A DNA stretch of 64,000 nucleotides from positions 1-64,000 of the forward strand of contig NZ_JACHFD010000019.1 of assembly GCF_014201715.1 (NCBI RefSeq). The letters run 5' to 3'. Under the pieces are notes generated by a model. The model was not told the DNA's origin and did not search any database. It saw only the letters and a program-made list of their open reading frames with translations. Each line of letters opens with the position of its first letter. Within the stretch, counting starts at the first letter, position 1. The DNA is from Haloferula luteola. Its GTDB lineage: Bacteria > Verrucomicrobiota > Verrucomicrobiia > Verrucomicrobiales > Akkermansiaceae. A program made the position numbers and the translations under genes. Positions 35,777 through 45,118 of this stretch are shown in pieces.

Positions 35777-38700
35777 TCAAGAATTCGCCGCATCGGCGAT
35801 CCATTTCCGACCCTCCGGAGAATCGCGATAAAGCACCACAGGCACATTGCGCACTCCCACCCGCGTGCCTCGACGCTCCTCCTTTCGGGAAATCACAATC
35901 AGCTCGTCACACTGACTGAACGCATACGGAATGTTGCCGCTCGACATCGAAAACATGCCTTGAAGATCGAGTTCCGCCATCGCTTCGATGCAGTTCTGGA
36001 TTCGCTCACCCGACAGTTTCGAGAACGCTTCATCGATCGGAACCAACGCCAGCGAGGGTTCTTTGCGCCGACTTTCGTGGCGATTGTAGGCATGCAGGTA
36101 ACTGGCGAGAATCGCGACGAAATAGGGGCTTTGGTTCTCCCCCCCACTCATCTTGCCACTCTGCTTGTCGACGCTGATGGATCGACCATCCAGATCCCGA
36201 ATATCCGTCACCGTCAGATCATAGTCGAAATACTGCCGGTAATCGAGCAGGCGCGCCGCCTCCGGGCTGTTCGCATTCTGCACCAGCAAGGCGAGGAAAC
36301 CCTGAAGGGCGTCCTGCAGCTCCCCGCTCATGCTTGAGAAAAACAGCTCGTCCTCATGATGAAGCGCATTCAAATCAATCAGCTCGCGGTAAAGTCGATA
36401 GTCGGGATTCGGCCGCCTTTCGATCTTGTAGCGATCGTGACCGATCGGCTTCTTGAGCTGATGATTGAGGAGCGAAATGATGTTCTCCACGTTCTTCAGC
36501 GCTTGCTGCATCCGGCTCAGAACCTGCGTCCGGAACAGGGCCTCCCAGCGCTTCCTCTCGGTCACCGATTTCCTTTCGTACTCGGGAATGTTTGCTCCCT
36601 CGATCTGCTCAAGGCGTGTCTCATAGGGGGCGGCATCCGCACCATCTTCAGGCAGATCATCAAATTTGGGGGCGAAGGTCTTTTTGAAATCCAGCATCGC
36701 GACCTTCAATTCCCCGGAGGCATCCTTTCCAGCCAGCTCCGCCGCCACGGCAGCCTTCGCAAACTCCTTGGCCAGCACGTCCGGGGCAGGCGTGAAATCA
36801 GCCGCCTCCCTTTTCCAGGAAACGTAGCGTTCGTGATGCTTGTGAATGTCGATCCGCAGCTTCGCCTTGGCGAAATCATCTTCCCGCCGGCTGGCGATCT
36901 CCAACAACGAAGCCACGAGCTTCTCCGTGTCTTGGATCTCGCGAATGCGACCTTTTCTTAGGATCGCCGTCCGTTCCGCATCGCAAGCCTGGTGCCGCTC
37001 GGCAAGCACCTCGATTTCATCGCGCAATCGATCGAACTCATCGGTCGCGATGGCCTCCAACTGCTCCATCAGCTCCTCATGGAGATCTTGCTTCTTGGGA
37101 AGATCTTCAACCCGGATCAATTCCTTGATCACCTCCTCATGATCAGGGATCGCCGCATTGCGCTCCCGGTAAAGCCGTTCCACCTCCGCTTCGATCGGCT
37201 CCAAACGCCGAATCCCCGCATCGATTTCACCCAACCGCTGGCGTTTGATCTCCAGTTGCCTTTTCAAGCCCTCTTTCCCGATGAAGGGCGTTCCCTGATA
37301 CGGCAAAGGCCTTACCACGGCACCCTCGCGCTTGTGGGTCCCCTCAGGGGAAATTGCGGCGTCATGACGATCCAGCTGCGACACATCCGGCACCCGGATC
37401 AGGTCGCCAAACAATGCATCCATGCACAATCGCGCATCCTCATCCCCAGTCGCCAACAACTCTGCCAGTGAACCTTTCTTCGCGGTCGGCTTGGATCGAC
37501 GAATCGAAGCCAGATCCATCAAGCGCTGCGGTCCAGCCTGAAGGAGATCCGCGGTGGGCAAGCGCTGCAGAATTTGGCAGGCTTCCGCATAATGTTGGGA
37601 GTCGACGAGAACCGCGAACTTCTCTTCAAACACCACTTCGGCCGCCGCACGCCAGTGCTCATCCGTTACCTCACACAGTTCCCGCAACGCACGGGGCGCC
37701 GGTTCATTGGGCAACAGCGGAAGTTGAGACTTCAGGGCCGCAAGCAAGGGCTGGGGCACGGGAGAAACCCCGCGCTGCAGCAAATCAACCTGCGCCTCAA
37801 GATCCGACTTTTCCGCACGCAGACGCCGAAGATCCTCACGATCTGGCTCAAACCGCTGACGCAAAACTTTGACGGTTTCATTGGCAGCATCCGCCAACAG
37901 CGAAAGCGACGACCCAGTTTGCTCCCGATCACAGGAATCCAGGTGCTCAATCGCGTGTTTCAGCCGCGTGGTATCGACCATCGGATCCAGCGGCGCCTTC
38001 GACACCTGCTCCATCCACCCTCGCGCCGCCCGAATGCGCTTCCCAAGACCACCGTCGAGCCGCGTCGCTCGATCTCTCAGCAGCTCGATCTCTCCTTCCA
38101 ACTTGGCAATGTCGTCCGCCAACTTTTTGTAGAGTCGGCCTTCCGATGACTCATTGAGCAAGGCCATGATGGCTTCCCGCTTGCGTTGGGTCTCTTCAGA
38201 AAGTTCCGCCAATTCCGCCAAGCGTGCCTCATCCGACTGATTGTCGGTCTTGAGCTGCTCGAGTCGAACGCGTGTCCTCTCCGCTTCTCCTGCCGCATGC
38301 TCGTGCGCAAACTCGGCCGCCAAATAGGTGGCCACCGCGTGGTCTCTTTCAGCCTCACGCAGCGTAGTCGCGAGATCGCGAATCCGCGTCAGTCGCTCCA
38401 ACTGCGCCTTGAGGCTGGTGAGCTCTCGCTCATACGACTGGAAGTCTCGGAACGACGAAACCACGTCCTCAATGGGAACAGCTTCCGCTGGCAACACGAA
38501 CTGCCGACAGAAATCGTCAAACGACTTCAGATTGGTAAACGACATCGCACTCGGCAACAATCGTTGGAGGACGTCCTTATTGAAATTCAGGTGGCTCGGA
38601 TTGGCCATGTCACGGAGGTACTCGCGGGACGACGAGAACAACCGGCCACCATGGGATTCGATCATTCGCTTGAACGGACCGAGCGCACTTGGTCGTGGCT

Positions 38701-39157
38701 TTCCATCCTCGGCTTCGGTAAGAAAATCAGATTTCTGCAGGGACGCCGGGCAAAAAAACGGCGTGGAGGTGCCGTCATTTTCCGCGGCCGAGCGGAACTC
38801 AAATCGGAGGCCCCAGGTCTCGACTCGGTCGCTGTCCGGCCAGCTGAACTCCGCAGCGATGTAGGTCGTCACCCCCTTGTCGTGGAAGTACTGCGGGACT
38901 CCATTTTCCTCCCGCTTGGTATCGAGCATGCAGTAGCCCTTGATCGTTCGATCGCTCTTGTTGCCGGTGGCCGATCGATTGAAATGATGGTGGGCTCGTT
39001 CTGGACCCACCAGAACCAGCATCAGCAAATCCATCAGAATCGATTTCCCCGAACCGGTCACTCCCGCAAGTACGAGATTCCCCTGAACCGGAAGCGAATC
39101 GCGGTAACCGTACCAGTTGAGGGCGTGAAGTTGGGTGAGGCGGATGGCTCGGCTCAT
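35777..39157 (-). CDS. jetC: Wadjet JetC, SMC-like condensin ATPase
   Basis: A 1126-residue MukB/SMC-like ATPase. Walker A is GVTGSGKS (32-39). Long charged, heptad-like coiled-coil stretches fill the middle. The C-terminal half holds the ABC signature (MSGGENQ) and Walker B LVPIDEAF near the end. Two JetC heads with the JetA kleisin and JetB form the loop-extruding sensor. It lies between jetB (21 bp) and jetD. Confidence 0.9.
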   Translation of the reverse strand: MSRAIRLTQLHALNWYGYRDSLPVQGNLVLAGVTGSGKSILMDLLMLVLVGPERAHHHFNRSATGNKSDRTIKGYCMLDTKREENGVPQYFHDKGVTTYIAAEFSWPDSDRVETWGLRFEFRSAAENDGTSTPFFCPASLQKSDFLTEAEDGKPRPSALGPFKRMIESHGGRLFSSSREYLRDMANPSHLNFNKDVLQRLLPSAMSFTNLKSFDDFCRQFVLPAEAVPIEDVVSSFRDFQSYERELTSLKAQLERLTRIRDLATTLREAERDHAVATYLAAEFAHEHAAGEAERTRVRLEQLKTDNQSDEARLAELAELSEETQRKREAIMALLNESSEGRLYKKLADDIAKLEGEIELLRDRATRLDGGLGKRIRAARGWMEQVSKAPLDPMVDTTRLKHAIEHLDSCDREQTGSSLSLLADAANETVKVLRQRFEPDREDLRRLRAEKSDLEAQVDLLQRGVSPVPQPLLAALKSQLPLLPNEPAPRALRELCEVTDEHWRAAAEVVFEEKFAVLVDSQHYAEACQILQRLPTADLLQAGPQRLMDLASIRRSKPTAKKGSLAELLATGDEDARLCMDALFGDLIRVPDVSQLDRHDAAISPEGTHKREGAVVRPLPYQGTPFIGKEGLKRQLEIKRQRLGEIDAGIRRLEPIEAEVERLYRERNAAIPDHEEVIKELIRVEDLPKKQDLHEELMEQLEAIATDEFDRLRDEIEVLAERHQACDAERTAILRKGRIREIQDTEKLVASLLEIASRREDDFAKAKLRIDIHKHHERYVSWKREAADFTPAPDVLAKEFAKAAVAAELAGKDASGELKVAMLDFKKTFAPKFDDLPEDGADAAPYETRLEQIEGANIPEYERKSVTERKRWEALFRTQVLSRMQQALKNVENIISLLNHQLKKPIGHDRYKIERRPNPDYRLYRELIDLNALHHEDELFFSSMSGELQDALQGFLALLVQNANSPEAARLLDYRQYFDYDLTVTDIRDLDGRSISVDKQSGKMSGGENQSPYFVAILASYLHAYNRHESRRKEPSLALVPIDEAFSKLSGERIQNCIEAMAELDLQGMFSMSSGNIPYAFSQCDELIVISRKEERRGTRVGVRNVPVVLYRDSPEGRKWIADAANS

Positions 39158-39178
39158 GGGAAATGAAAAAATCGAAAA

Positions 39179-39841
39179 TCAGGATGGATCGTCGGCATCG
39201 ACCTCTTCGGCTTCCTCCAGATCCTGGGCATCTGGCTGGAAACGGGCGGCCATCTCCTGCCAAGCGGCCAACTCGCGAAATGGGAGCACGCGGCGAATGG
39301 CAGGCAGCACCTCAATGCCACTTTCCTCGAAGGGATCGGCCAAGGTCAGACGAATCAAATTGAGGCGCGACGCCTGCCGCAGGATCTCACGCAGTCGTCC
39401 CTTCGAGACCCATCCGGCGGCATCCGGCAAGAGCTGGTCACGCAGAAGATCGGTCAGCTCCATCACCGAGAGAAAAGCTTGGTCGGCACCCTCATCGCGC
39501 CAACGGACATCTCCCGCAAACCACAATGCCAACCAAACCAAGGTGGCATCTTGGGTCAGCCGAAGCCGCAACGCTGCACTCCGTGGAACCGCCTGAATGA
39601 GCCGTTCCTCATGATGCACCGCCACCTCCAGCCCGTTAAGAGCAGCCATTTCTCGAAGCCAGTCATCGTGCTGGCGTGCCCAATGATAGAGGGCCGATCG
39701 CGAGGCCTCGAGACCATTGATGGAGCCGCTCGCCAACAACTCCTGAAGGGCCTCAGCGAGGCGATCCCGATCGGTTTCGGAAAGCGACAAAAGTGAGCTA
39801 GCCGGCTCAATCAGGAATGCACTGGGTTCTTCAGGACTCAT
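39179..39841 (-). CDS. jetB: Wadjet JetB, MukE-like subunit
   Basis: A 220-residue protein similar to DUF4194 and MukE: winged-helix-rich sequence with acidic N-terminal leader and a Glu/Asp-rich tail. It binds the kleisin JetA and acts as its KITE partner. It follows jetA after 8 bp. The assignment rests on gene order, size and fold-level pattern. Confidence 0.82.
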   Translation of the reverse strand: MSPEEPSAFLIEPASSLLSLSETDRDRLAEALQELLASGSINGLEASRSALYHWARQHDDWLREMAALNGLEVAVHHEERLIQAVPRSAALRLRLTQDATLVWLALWFAGDVRWRDEGADQAFLSVMELTDLLRDQLLPDAAGWVSKGRLREILRQASRLNLIRLTLADPFEESGIEVLPAIRRVLPFRELAAWQEMAARFQPDAQDLEEAEEVDADDPS

Positions 39842-39849
39842 GGTTCGAC

Positions 39850-41307
39850 CTACTTCTTGATGATGGCAAAGCGTTCGACACGGAGATCTTCCAAGGTGTC
39901 CACGGCTGGCGCAACTCGCTCGTCACTGAGCCGGTCCACCTCCAACCTGTATCGTGCTTCGGGCGCCTGTGCATGCAGGAGCATCGCGATCAAATCCGTC
40001 GCAGAATGGCCCGCCGACGCCATCAGGTCGCGACTTTCGATGCGGTCCCCCTTCCCTCCCGGCAAGGCCTGCACAAAGCGATTCGCCCGCGCCACGGACA
40101 ACGACTCGCGGAGCGTCCGCTGCATGTCATGCAGACCCGAATCCCGATCGGAATCCGACACCGCATCGTCGAAGGCTTCCTGCTCAAGTGGAGGCCGACG
40201 GTTTGGCGGCGAATACAGGCTATCCAATCCACCTGGCAACTTCACCGCGGGAAGTAAAAAATCCGGAAGATCCGGGAGCGCACTTTGATGCCGTTGCAAA
40301 CGCCGACCCGCCAACAGCCGATTCGCCGCCTCGAAAAAGCTCTTCAGTTCGGTCCTTCTTTCCCCCGTGACATCCTGCAAATAGCGAAATCGGGCCAACG
40401 AACGCCGGGTGAAATCAGCGGTCCTGCGATCGATTTCATCCGCCATCGGCAGCACCCGCTCTAGCAATTCGATCAATTCTTCCAGCGCAGCTGCCACCCG
40501 GGCCCGGGCGCTCTCTGCCGACAAATCGGGATGCCTTCGCAGCACCTCGGTCTGCATTTCTTGGAGCGCACCTCGGTCGTCCGCCAAGCGCTCACCGATC
40601 CGCCGAACCGCATCCGGAAGGCGCGTCGGCAGTCGAGCCCGCACCAGTGCCGCATAACACGAGTGGGAAATCTTTTCCGAGTAGTCGTCGAACACCACGC
40701 CAAGATTCCCCTTCAGCGTCTCCTCCTCCAACTGCTGCCGGGTAAAGCGCTGCACCGACTTCTGCATCGAGCGGAGTTCGTTGATCCCCTCCCGTGCATG
40801 AGAGAGACAGTTTTCCACGGTCTGCCAGGGTTGCTCAGAAAGAGCGGCTTCGTCCGCCAGCATCGCGCAGGCACCCGTGAGCTTGTCGGTAAAAACCGCA
40901 GCGTCCGGCCAAGCCACCTTGCGAAGCGCCGCCATCAATGTGGCCCCGTGGGCGTCAAAGAGGACCATCCGCCTCCAATCGCGCCGCGGCGGCTCCTCCA
41001 ACCAGTGAGCTTTCAACAGATACTCAAGCAACAACCGAGCCTTCTCCCGCACATCCGACGAGGCTTGTGGGAGTTCATCCCCCTCACCATCCGGCTCCAG
41101 CTCAAAGTCGGGATGACGTTCCAGCACCTCGGATATGATCGCCATCGATTCCTCCCTGGCAATTCCGTCCGCATGATCGGCCGTCGCTCCCTCTAGGGCA
41201 TCAAGAACATCCACATAAAACGGCGCATTCTTTCCCGATAGAACCCGGAAAAACGCCGCTCCCCGGGTTTCCCGGAAAAGTGCGGTGGAGAGGCGTTCAT
41301 CGGTCAT
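39850..41307 (-). CDS. jetA: Wadjet JetA, MukF-like kleisin subunit
   Basis: 485 residues from ATG 41307 (an upstream GTG/TTG leader is not needed). Helical, charged sequence with MukF-like organisation; it would bridge the JetC heads. It is the first gene of the jetABCD set. The subtype (I, II or III) cannot be settled by eye. It begins 75 bp downstream of the porin gene on the same strand, so transcription may run through from the VTC module. Confidence 0.82.
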   Translation of the reverse strand: MTDERLSTALFRETRGAAFFRVLSGKNAPFYVDVLDALEGATADHADGIAREESMAIISEVLERHPDFELEPDGEGDELPQASSDVREKARLLLEYLLKAHWLEEPPRRDWRRMVLFDAHGATLMAALRKVAWPDAAVFTDKLTGACAMLADEAALSEQPWQTVENCLSHAREGINELRSMQKSVQRFTRQQLEEETLKGNLGVVFDDYSEKISHSCYAALVRARLPTRLPDAVRRIGERLADDRGALQEMQTEVLRRHPDLSAESARARVAAALEELIELLERVLPMADEIDRRTADFTRRSLARFRYLQDVTGERRTELKSFFEAANRLLAGRRLQRHQSALPDLPDFLLPAVKLPGGLDSLYSPPNRRPPLEQEAFDDAVSDSDRDSGLHDMQRTLRESLSVARANRFVQALPGGKGDRIESRDLMASAGHSATDLIAMLLHAQAPEARYRLEVDRLSDERVAPAVDTLEDLRVERFAIIKK

Positions 41308-41382
41308 GTGCGCGCCACCCAAGCAGCCCAGTGACGGGCTTGCCAGCCGATTGCGCAACGCCCCCTCGCCGACTGTTGAAAA

Positions 41383-42627
41383 TCAGAAGAAGGTGCGGAA
41401 TGCCAGCGCGTAGGTCCACGCGGAAACCTCCCCTCGTCGTGTCAGAATATTTGTGCGACTCACGCCCCCCATGATCTTCGCATGGTTCTCACAAAGATAG
41501 TAGTTCAAACCTGCATAGAGACCATGGCTCTGCTCTCCTCGACCATTGCTGACGTTGACGAGGGCATCGTCGTGGCGGGCCCGAATGTAGCGGCTATCGA
41601 GACGGATTCCCTCCACCTCTTCGGAGCGCTGAAACTGCCCCGCAAAGACAAACTGCAAGCGGTCTTCCACCAGCCAGTACCACGGCATCACCACCACGCC
41701 CCAGAAGTCGCCCTGGCGGCGGGCCTGGGAATTGCCTTCGTCCCCCCCCCCATTGTCTCCATACACACCATTGAGCATCACCCCCCAATGGTCCGTTTCA
41801 TAAATTCCCGCCAGAGAGCTGGCCCAGGCATATCCCAGCGCCGAATCCAAACCGTTCTGATCATTGACCGACTGGTCAAAAACGAAACGCCATTCATCCG
41901 CAGGCTCCCACTCCAGAGACCCATAGTAGAACCGTCCGTCATCCCAATTGCTGAGCACATCCGAATCGTCCTCACTGCTGAACACGCCCAGAGTGAGCTC
42001 CCAGTCACCCTTCCCCGCTGTCACCGTCACGCCTGTGGGACGGCTGGCCGCGCCTCCAATCCGATCCGAGAGTGCAGACCGCTCGATCGTTAAAATATCC
42101 TTCGAAGATTGGTGGGCTTCCTCTCCCATGTTGAGCTTCATTCGCCCGTAGGTCACATGGAGCTTGTCCAGAAAATCGAGATCGAAGGCATCATCCAAAT
42201 CGGCCGTCACCGCTAGCGTATCGAAAGTATCGTATCCCCAATCAAGATCGTAGGGATAGGCATCCCGAAATCGACGATCATCCACGAGGTTCACGTTCAC
42301 CTCCGCCTCGAAATAGCGCAGGAAGCCGATCTCCGTTTCCAACCGTGCCCGACGGTATTCATCGTAGGTATCGTGGAAATGCCGACCGTTGACATCCTTG
42401 CCACCCACGTAGGCCGCTTGATAGTGCAGCCTGCCACCGATCTGCACTTTGTTCAGAAACCAGCTCTCCTTGGCCTCATAAAGCACCCCCGGATCATCTT
42501 GAATCCACTCACAGAAATCCCAGGATTGGGCCTTGGGTTCCTTCGGGGGCGAGGCGGGAGGAATGAATTCTCCCGCCCAGCCGGTGGGCACCCCGACAAG
42601 AGCAAGGCCGACCAAAGCAGATTTCAT
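41383..42627 (-). CDS. Porin (OprP/phosphate-selective porin-like)
   Basis: A 414-residue outer-membrane protein: signal peptide, many amphipathic beta strands with aromatic girdles (GGRLHYQAAYVGG, RRARLETEIGF, YFEAEVNVNLVD, VTYGRMKLNMGEE), and a C-terminal Phe (FRTFF). It resembles phosphate-selective porins O/P. Its ATG overlaps the stop of the DUF4956 gene by 4 bp (ATGA), so the three genes form one operon. A role in anion or phosphate uptake for the VTC enzyme is inferred. Confidence 0.8.
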   Translation of the reverse strand: MKSALVGLALVGVPTGWAGEFIPPASPPKEPKAQSWDFCEWIQDDPGVLYEAKESWFLNKVQIGGRLHYQAAYVGGKDVNGRHFHDTYDEYRRARLETEIGFLRYFEAEVNVNLVDDRRFRDAYPYDLDWGYDTFDTLAVTADLDDAFDLDFLDKLHVTYGRMKLNMGEEAHQSSKDILTIERSALSDRIGGAASRPTGVTVTAGKGDWELTLGVFSSEDDSDVLSNWDDGRFYYGSLEWEPADEWRFVFDQSVNDQNGLDSALGYAWASSLAGIYETDHWGVMLNGVYGDNGGGDEGNSQARRQGDFWGVVVMPWYWLVEDRLQFVFAGQFQRSEEVEGIRLDSRYIRARHDDALVNVSNGRGEQSHGLYAGLNYYLCENHAKIMGGVSRTNILTRRGEVSAWTYALAFRTFF

Positions 42628-43322
42628 GCGTCGAACTCAACAGAGGTGGGAGTCAACACGACCCGATTGTTGCCAGACGCGAGCTGAAGGGCCTCCAGAA
42701 ACTCAGCGGTGCTGACTTTTTCCTTCAGCTGAAGACCGTAGCGAAGCTCCGTCATCATGCCTGCCTGAGCCGATGAAACCCGTACCAACTGCGCCCGTTC
42801 CGCAAACTTTTCAAAGATCGGTGCCAGCAACTTCTCAAAGTCCATGTCATTCGTCAGCCGCATCGTCAGTTGATGCGAAGCCCGTCGCGGTGCGAACGCA
42901 TCCGTCACCGAAAGCACGTAAATGGCGACACCCACGATCACCAAAATGATCGCTGCCATGCCATACTGCCGGGCACCCACCACCATGCCAATCGCCATGG
43001 CGAAGAAGACGAAGGCCAAGTCACGCGACTGCCCCAAGGTGCGCCGAAAGCGAATCACCGAGAACGCGGCGAACATCCCGAAGGCAATCGCTCCGTTTCC
43101 GCTCACCACCATGATCAGGATCGTCGTCACCACCCCGATCATGATCAGGGTCTGAACATAGTCCTGAGAATACCGGGTGCCCTTGTAGGTCAGGCGATAA
43201 ATGCAGGCGATGGCCAAGTTCAGCGCTAGGCTGTAAACCATCGCGAGGGCAATTTCGAGGGGGCCGGGATGATCTTGGATCCCGGGTTGGAAGACATCAT
43301 GGAACAGGTTCGCCAGATTCAT
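42624..43322 (-). CDS. DUF4956 membrane protein
   Basis: A 232-residue protein with about four membrane helices (first about 25-140) and a soluble C-terminal domain ending in LASGNNRVVLTPTSVEFDA. The FGMFAAFSVIRFRRTLGQSRDLAFVFFAMAIGM segment is the DUF4956 signature. DUF4956 genes are regularly linked to VTC polyphosphate polymerase genes. Its 5' end overlaps the VTC gene by 26 bp and its 3' end overlaps the porin gene by 4 bp. Confidence 0.9.
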   Translation of the reverse strand: MNLANLFHDVFQPGIQDHPGPLEIALAMVYSLALNLAIACIYRLTYKGTRYSQDYVQTLIMIGVVTTILIMVVSGNGAIAFGMFAAFSVIRFRRTLGQSRDLAFVFFAMAIGMVVGARQYGMAAIILVIVGVAIYVLSVTDAFAPRRASHQLTMRLTNDMDFEKLLAPIFEKFAERAQLVRVSSAQAGMMTELRYGLQLKEKVSTAEFLEALQLASGNNRVVLTPTSVEFDA

Positions 43323-44052
43323 GGGGTTTTGGTTTTTCGGAACTTGGAAATTCGTATCGCTCCAACGCCACGGCGTATTTGCTGAAGCCTCGTGGGGCGA
43401 TGCCGTAGCGGCCGAGAAGCGATCGGAACCAATAGGGCACCGGGCCGATGGTCTTCACCTCCATGATCGCCCACCCGGGCTCCAACAGAGGGAGATGAGG
43501 CTCCGCATCATCACTCAGGAGCGGCTCGTATGAAAACGCACACCGCACCTCCGTATCGAAGGTCACTCGCAGGGTGCCATCCACTCCACTGTCGTAGGCA
43601 AATCGATGGTACTGAATCCTCACCACCGGGCTCTTCGGAGGCTGGTTCAGCAGGTCGCGCAGCTCGGCTCGAACCCGATCTCCCTCGTCGTCCGACAACG
43701 CAGGAAATTCCCCACGCAGAAAGGCATCGAGCTCTTCACCCTCGGCGGGCACTCGGCGCTTCACCGTCAATCCATCGAGCTTGTGTTTGATCTCAATGAA
43801 TCGAGTGAGATCGCGCCCACTACCAGGAGTCCCATACACCCGAGTGCGAATCCGTCGCCGATTGGGAAGCCCGAAGATCTTCTCCCAATAGCTATCCCGA
43901 CCATCTGAATCAAAATACTCCGATAAAATCCGGTAGCCATCTGCGTTTCCTCGATCATGTTCGAGATGCTCTTCCACGGCCGCGCGCACGGCCGAAAACT
44001 TCTCCCGAGGTAAGAGAAACTTGAATTCGCGGCGGTCCTGATGAGCGTCCAT
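43297..44052 (-). CDS. VTC-domain polyphosphate polymerase
   Basis: A 251-residue VTC-domain protein (ATG 44052; GTG 44076 is possible). REFKFLLP at the N-terminus, RIRTRVYG, FIEIKHKLDGLTVKRR, and the late EVKT (MEVKTIGPVPYWF) are the basic/acidic triphosphate-tunnel residues of VTC4-like enzymes. It makes polyphosphate from ATP or binds it. It heads the three-gene operon; the palindrome at 44060-44077 lies immediately upstream of its start codon. Confidence 0.88.
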   Translation of the reverse strand: MDAHQDRREFKFLLPREKFSAVRAAVEEHLEHDRGNADGYRILSEYFDSDGRDSYWEKIFGLPNRRRIRTRVYGTPGSGRDLTRFIEIKHKLDGLTVKRRVPAEGEELDAFLRGEFPALSDDEGDRVRAELRDLLNQPPKSPVVRIQYHRFAYDSGVDGTLRVTFDTEVRCAFSYEPLLSDDAEPHLPLLEPGWAIMEVKTIGPVPYWFRSLLGRYGIAPRGFSKYAVALERYEFPSSEKPKPHESGEPVP

Positions 44053-44059
44053 GAAACTT

Positions 44060-44077
44060 GGTGACAATAACGTCACC
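44060..44077. promoter_or_regulatory. Palindrome before the VTC gene
   Basis: GGTGAC-aataac-GTCACC is a perfect 6-6-6 inverted repeat, 7 bases upstream of the VTC start codon at 44052. It could be a repressor operator, or a hairpin that hides the ribosome binding site. No Shine-Dalgarno sequence is visible between it and the ATG. Confidence 0.5.
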
Positions 44078-44482
44078 CATGACGACTAGGAAAAGGCCTC
44101 CCTTTCAGGCCAGGTTATAAAGGCGTATTTTTTCCAGCAGTCGTGGGTGAAAGTCCGCGAACTGCAACCTTCCAACCGCCGGAAGGTCGCGCCGATGACA
44201 CAAGATCTTGCCATCACCCGACCCTGCTTCCATCGCATCCGGTTGCGACCTTCTGCCGCTCAGAGTCTTGGAACGGGAAATTATCTAGCAGATTTTTTCG
44301 AACTTTCTCGATTTCACCAAGAGCCCACGGCCCATCGAGACCCTTCCTCCGCTCGAGATACCGCGATCCTCACCCTGCTTCCCTACAGTCCAAAAAAATT
44401 CGAGGCAGGTGGAAAGGCTCCCTCACTCTGGAAAACATCCTTGCAAGCATGCCTTTCCCTTGTTACATACCGTCTAGTTGGT
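44078..44482. other. 405-bp region between the VTC gene and the tetR gene
   Basis: No gene is convincing. On the plus strand it holds a stem around GTGAAAGT (CGTGG...CCGCG, about 44144-44162), a 6-bp hairpin CCTTCC/GGAAGG (about 44168-44187) and, near its right end, the tetR promoter. The first two may be parts of a structured leader or just chance. Confidence 0.35.
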
Positions 44483-44485
44483 ATG
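44441..44485 (+). promoter_or_regulatory. tetR promoter with operator covering the start codon
   Basis: A -35-like TTGCAA (44441-44446) and -10-like TTACAT (44463-44468) are 16 bp apart. The perfect palindrome CATACC-N8-GGTATG (44466-44485) overlaps the -10 and includes the ATG of the tetR gene. The expected transcript would start within about 10 bp of the ATG, so the message is leaderless or nearly so. A TetR dimer bound here would shut off its own operon. Confidence 0.8.
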
Positions 44486-45115
44486 CCTCAATCCACTTCA
44501 CGTCGCCGCAGTCCAGAAGAGACCCGAGAGGATCTCGTTCAAGCCACGGTACGGCTGATCTTGAAGCAGGGCTTCACCGCCACTCGAGTGGATGCAATCT
44601 GCAGCGAAGCTGGCGTCACCAAGGGGGCCTTTTTCCACCATTTCAAAGGGAAGGATGAAATCGGTGACGCCGCCATCGCATGGTGGGGCCGAATGGGCAG
44701 CCAAGCCTATGCTCCAGCCTGGGACGATGTGGAGGGAGATCCACTGGTGCGCCTCCATCGCATGCTGGATCTCATGATTCAATTCACCGAACGGGAGGCT
44801 CCCTGCGTGTGCGTGGTCGGCATGATGTCCCAGGAATTCGCGCAGTCGAAACCGGAGTTTCGTCAAGCGGCCGATCGAGAGTTGGCCCACTGGAGCCAGC
44901 AAGTGGCCAAGCTCCTCGACCAAGCAAAGTGCCAGCATCCGGTGGCTCAAGACTTCGATAGCGATTCCGTGGCCTGGTTTCTCAACAGCCTGTGGCAAGG
45001 CTCCATGCTGGTCTCTAAGACCCATCAGGACCCTGCGATGATTCGCCGCAATCTCGAGATGGCTCGCCACTATCTCGACACTCTTTTTCCTGCCTCAAAC
45101 CTGAATCCAAACTGA
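44483..45115 (+). CDS. TetR-family repressor, autoregulated
   Basis: A 210-residue repressor. The HTH reads LILKQGFTATRVDAICSEAGVTKGAFFHHFKGKDEIG, the standard TetR fold. The ligand domain contains CVCVVGMM and several Cys. It is followed after 3 bp by a VOC gene. Its start codon is inside the operator palindrome. The TACCGTCTAGTTGGTA-like core is similar to operators known for NemR/AcuR-type TetR proteins, which suggests sensing of electrophiles, but this is an inference. Confidence 0.9.
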   Translation: MPQSTSRRRSPEETREDLVQATVRLILKQGFTATRVDAICSEAGVTKGAFFHHFKGKDEIGDAAIAWWGRMGSQAYAPAWDDVEGDPLVRLHRMLDLMIQFTEREAPCVCVVGMMSQEFAQSKPEFRQAADRELAHWSQQVAKLLDQAKCQHPVAQDFDSDSVAWFLNSLWQGSMLVSKTHQDPAMIRRNLEMARHYLDTLFPASNLNPN

Positions 45116-45118
45116 CCC

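Noticed and set aside
44140-44190. GTGAAAGTCC stem next to a CCTTCC/GGAAGG hairpin, reminiscent of a cobalamin riboswitch or group II intron part
   Set aside because: Remaining conserved elements of either class were not found, and the adjacent gene (tetR) is not a typical target.
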